A stretch of 5,605 bases of DNA, from contig JAKAQU010000213.1 of assembly GCA_021819535.1 (NCBI GenBank), positions 1-5,605 of the forward strand, in the 5' to 3' direction. This DNA is from Pseudomonadota bacterium. Its GTDB lineage: Bacteria > Pseudomonadota > Alphaproteobacteria > Acetobacterales > Acetobacteraceae. Position numbers and translations under genes: made by a program. The notes under the pieces are model-generated. The model saw only the letters and a list, made by a program, of their open reading frames with translations. It was not told the origin of the DNA and did no database searches. This document shows, piece by piece, positions 4,611-5,605 of the stretch (the stretch's first letter is position 1; the number at the start of each line of letters is the position of its first letter).

Positions 4611-5605
4611 GCGGGGTTGCGATCGGCCTCGATCTCGGCACATCCGGGGTGCGGGCGGCCCTGGTCGATGCCGCGCGGAGGCCGCTCGCCTTCGCCGCCG
4701 CGGCGATCAGGGAGGGGCGGCGGCGCGATCCCGAAAGCTGGTGGCAGGCGACGCTCGCGGCACTCGACGGGCTTCGCGCCGAGGCCGATCTCGGCGGCGT
4801 GCGGGCGCTCGCGGTCGATGGCACGTCGGGGACGGTGCTCGCCTGCGATGCCGGCGGGCGGCCGCTCGCCCCGGCCAGTCTCTACAACGATACCGCCGAT
4901 CCCGCCCTGGTTGCGCGCATTGCCGCCTTTGCTCCGCCCGACAGCGCGGCGCGCGGGGCGACGTCGCCGGCGGCCCGCCTGCTCGCCTTTCAGGATGCGC
5001 CGGGTTGCGCCGCTCTGCTGCACGAGGCGGATTGGCTGGCCGGGCGGCTCTCTGGCGTCTTTGGCGTGAGCGACGCCAATAACGCGCTCAAGACCGGGTA
5101 TGACCCGGGCCTCGGGCGCTGGCCGGACTGGCTCGCCGAAGCCGGGATACGGCGCGATCTGCTGCCCGCGGTGCAGGCGCCGGCGACACCGATCGCCGCC
5201 ATCCTTCCCGATATCGCGGCAAAGACCGGGATTGCTGCCGCGGCCCTGGTGGTGAGCGGCACCACCGATGGCTGCGCCGCTTTCCTCGCGACCGGGGCAG
5301 CGCGGCCCGGGGACGGCGTCACCTCGCTCGGCACCACGCTGACCCTGAAGCTGGTCTCCGACCGCCCGATCGTCGCCGCGGAATTCGGCCTCTACAGCCA
5401 TCGTCTCGGCGAGATCTGGCTCTCCGGCGGGGCTTCCAACAGCGGCGGCGCGGCGCTCGCGCGGCATTTCGATGCGGCCAGCCTCGCCCGGCTCTCGGCG
5501 CGGATCGATGTCACGCGCGAAAGCGGCCTCGATTACTACCCCTTGCCGCGCCCGGGTGAGCGGTTTCCGATCGCCGATCCCGCTTTTTCGCCGCGCGAGA
5601 CGCCG
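4607..5605 (+). CDS. FGGY-family sugar kinase, probable D-ribulokinase (3' end outside window)
   Basis: The first 333 residues of a cytoplasmic sugar kinase are visible, open to the window edge. GLDLGTSGVR (7-16) is the N-terminal phosphate-handling loop, with Asp9 and Thr12. VDGTSGTVLACD (70-81) and SLYND (91-95) follow. ADWLAGRLSG and VSDANNALKTGYD (154-166) shape the sugar site. SGTTDG (217-222) holds the probable catalytic base Asp221. SLGTTLTLKL (240-249) starts the C-terminal ATP-binding domain, and YSHRLGEIWLSGGASNSGGA follows at 263-282. The motifs and the early position of the catalytic Asp match the compact D-ribulokinase family known from cyanobacteria and plants (Synechococcus and Arabidopsis XK-1), which makes D-ribulose 5-phosphate. 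Xylulokinase is the main alternative. GTG at 4607 is chosen because it has an AGGA site and a GTGA overlap; any later start would remove the Asp9 loop. Confidence 0.9.
   Translation, partial: MSGVAIGLDLGTSGVRAALVDAARRPLAFAAAAIREGRRRDPESWWQATLAALDGLRAEADLGGVRALAVDGTSGTVLACDAGGRPLAPASLYNDTADPALVARIAAFAPPDSAARGATSPAARLLAFQDAPGCAALLHEADWLAGRLSGVFGVSDANNALKTGYDPGLGRWPDWLAEAGIRRDLLPAVQAPATPIAAILPDIAAKTGIAAAALVVSGTTDGCAAFLATGAARPGDGVTSLGTTLTLKLVSDRPIVAAEFGLYSHRLGEIWLSGGASNSGGAALARHFDAASLARLSARIDVTRESGLDYYPLPRPGERFPIADPAFSPRETP

Noticed and set aside
4607..4650. Later GTG codons as the start of the second kinase.
   Set aside because: The next in-frame GTG (about 4649) lies after the GLDLGTSG loop and would remove a catalytic element.
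4358..5467. Long open frame on the reverse strand (about 369 codons), with others at 3735-4643, 2663-3610 and 635-1480.
   Set aside because: These mirror strongly supported forward genes. Their translations are rich in Arg, Gly and Ala without family motifs, as expected for antisense frames in GC-rich DNA.

Overview
The window is GC-rich (about two thirds G+C by eye). It carries six protein-coding genes, all on the + strand and packed end to end, and both ends are cut by the window. The protein sequences, the strong GC bias at third codon positions and the ATGA/GTGA-type gene junctions suggest an alphaproteobacterium. I cannot place it to genus from sequence alone. I saw no rRNA, tRNA, CRISPR, insertion sequence or phage gene, and there is no gene-free stretch longer than about 12 bases.

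Layout: (1) 2-322, the C-terminal end of an FGGY carbohydrate kinase. (2) 335-1402, an NAD-dependent D-isomer-specific 2-hydroxyacid dehydrogenase. (3) 1413-2099, a class II (zinc) sugar-phosphate aldolase of the L-fuculose-1-phosphate aldolase type. (4) 2099-3589, GlpD, the FAD-dependent glycerol-3-phosphate dehydrogenase. (5) 3600-4610, a second and quite different class II aldolase-like protein, resembling the aldolase half of RhaD-type bifunctional enzymes but without the dehydrogenase half. (6) 4607-5605, the N-terminal 333 residues of a second FGGY kinase that looks like the compact D-ribulokinase family. Gaps between genes are 12, 10, -1, 10 and -4 bases, so this is almost certainly the interior of one operon. 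No internal promoter or terminator is evident.

Together the genes read as a sugar or sugar-alcohol catabolic operon. Two kinases phosphorylate ketoses (one probably D-ribulose). Two zinc aldolases could split phosphorylated sugars into dihydroxyacetone phosphate and an aldehyde. GlpD feeds glycerol 3-phosphate, or a related polyol phosphate, into the same dihydroxyacetone-phosphate pool. The 2-hydroxyacid dehydrogenase would handle a 2-hydroxy- or 2-oxo-acid formed on the way. The exact substrate is not readable from the sequence; the transporter and regulator that could reveal it must lie outside the window.

The most unusual direct observation is at the gene junctions. Two of the five (310-353 and 3578-3605) carry perfect short tandem duplications of the stop/start segment itself. 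Both look like former ATGA overlaps that were copied in tandem, pushing the genes apart without damaging either reading frame. At 3586-3603 the duplication leaves a five-codon mini-ORF that links the glpD stop to the next start.
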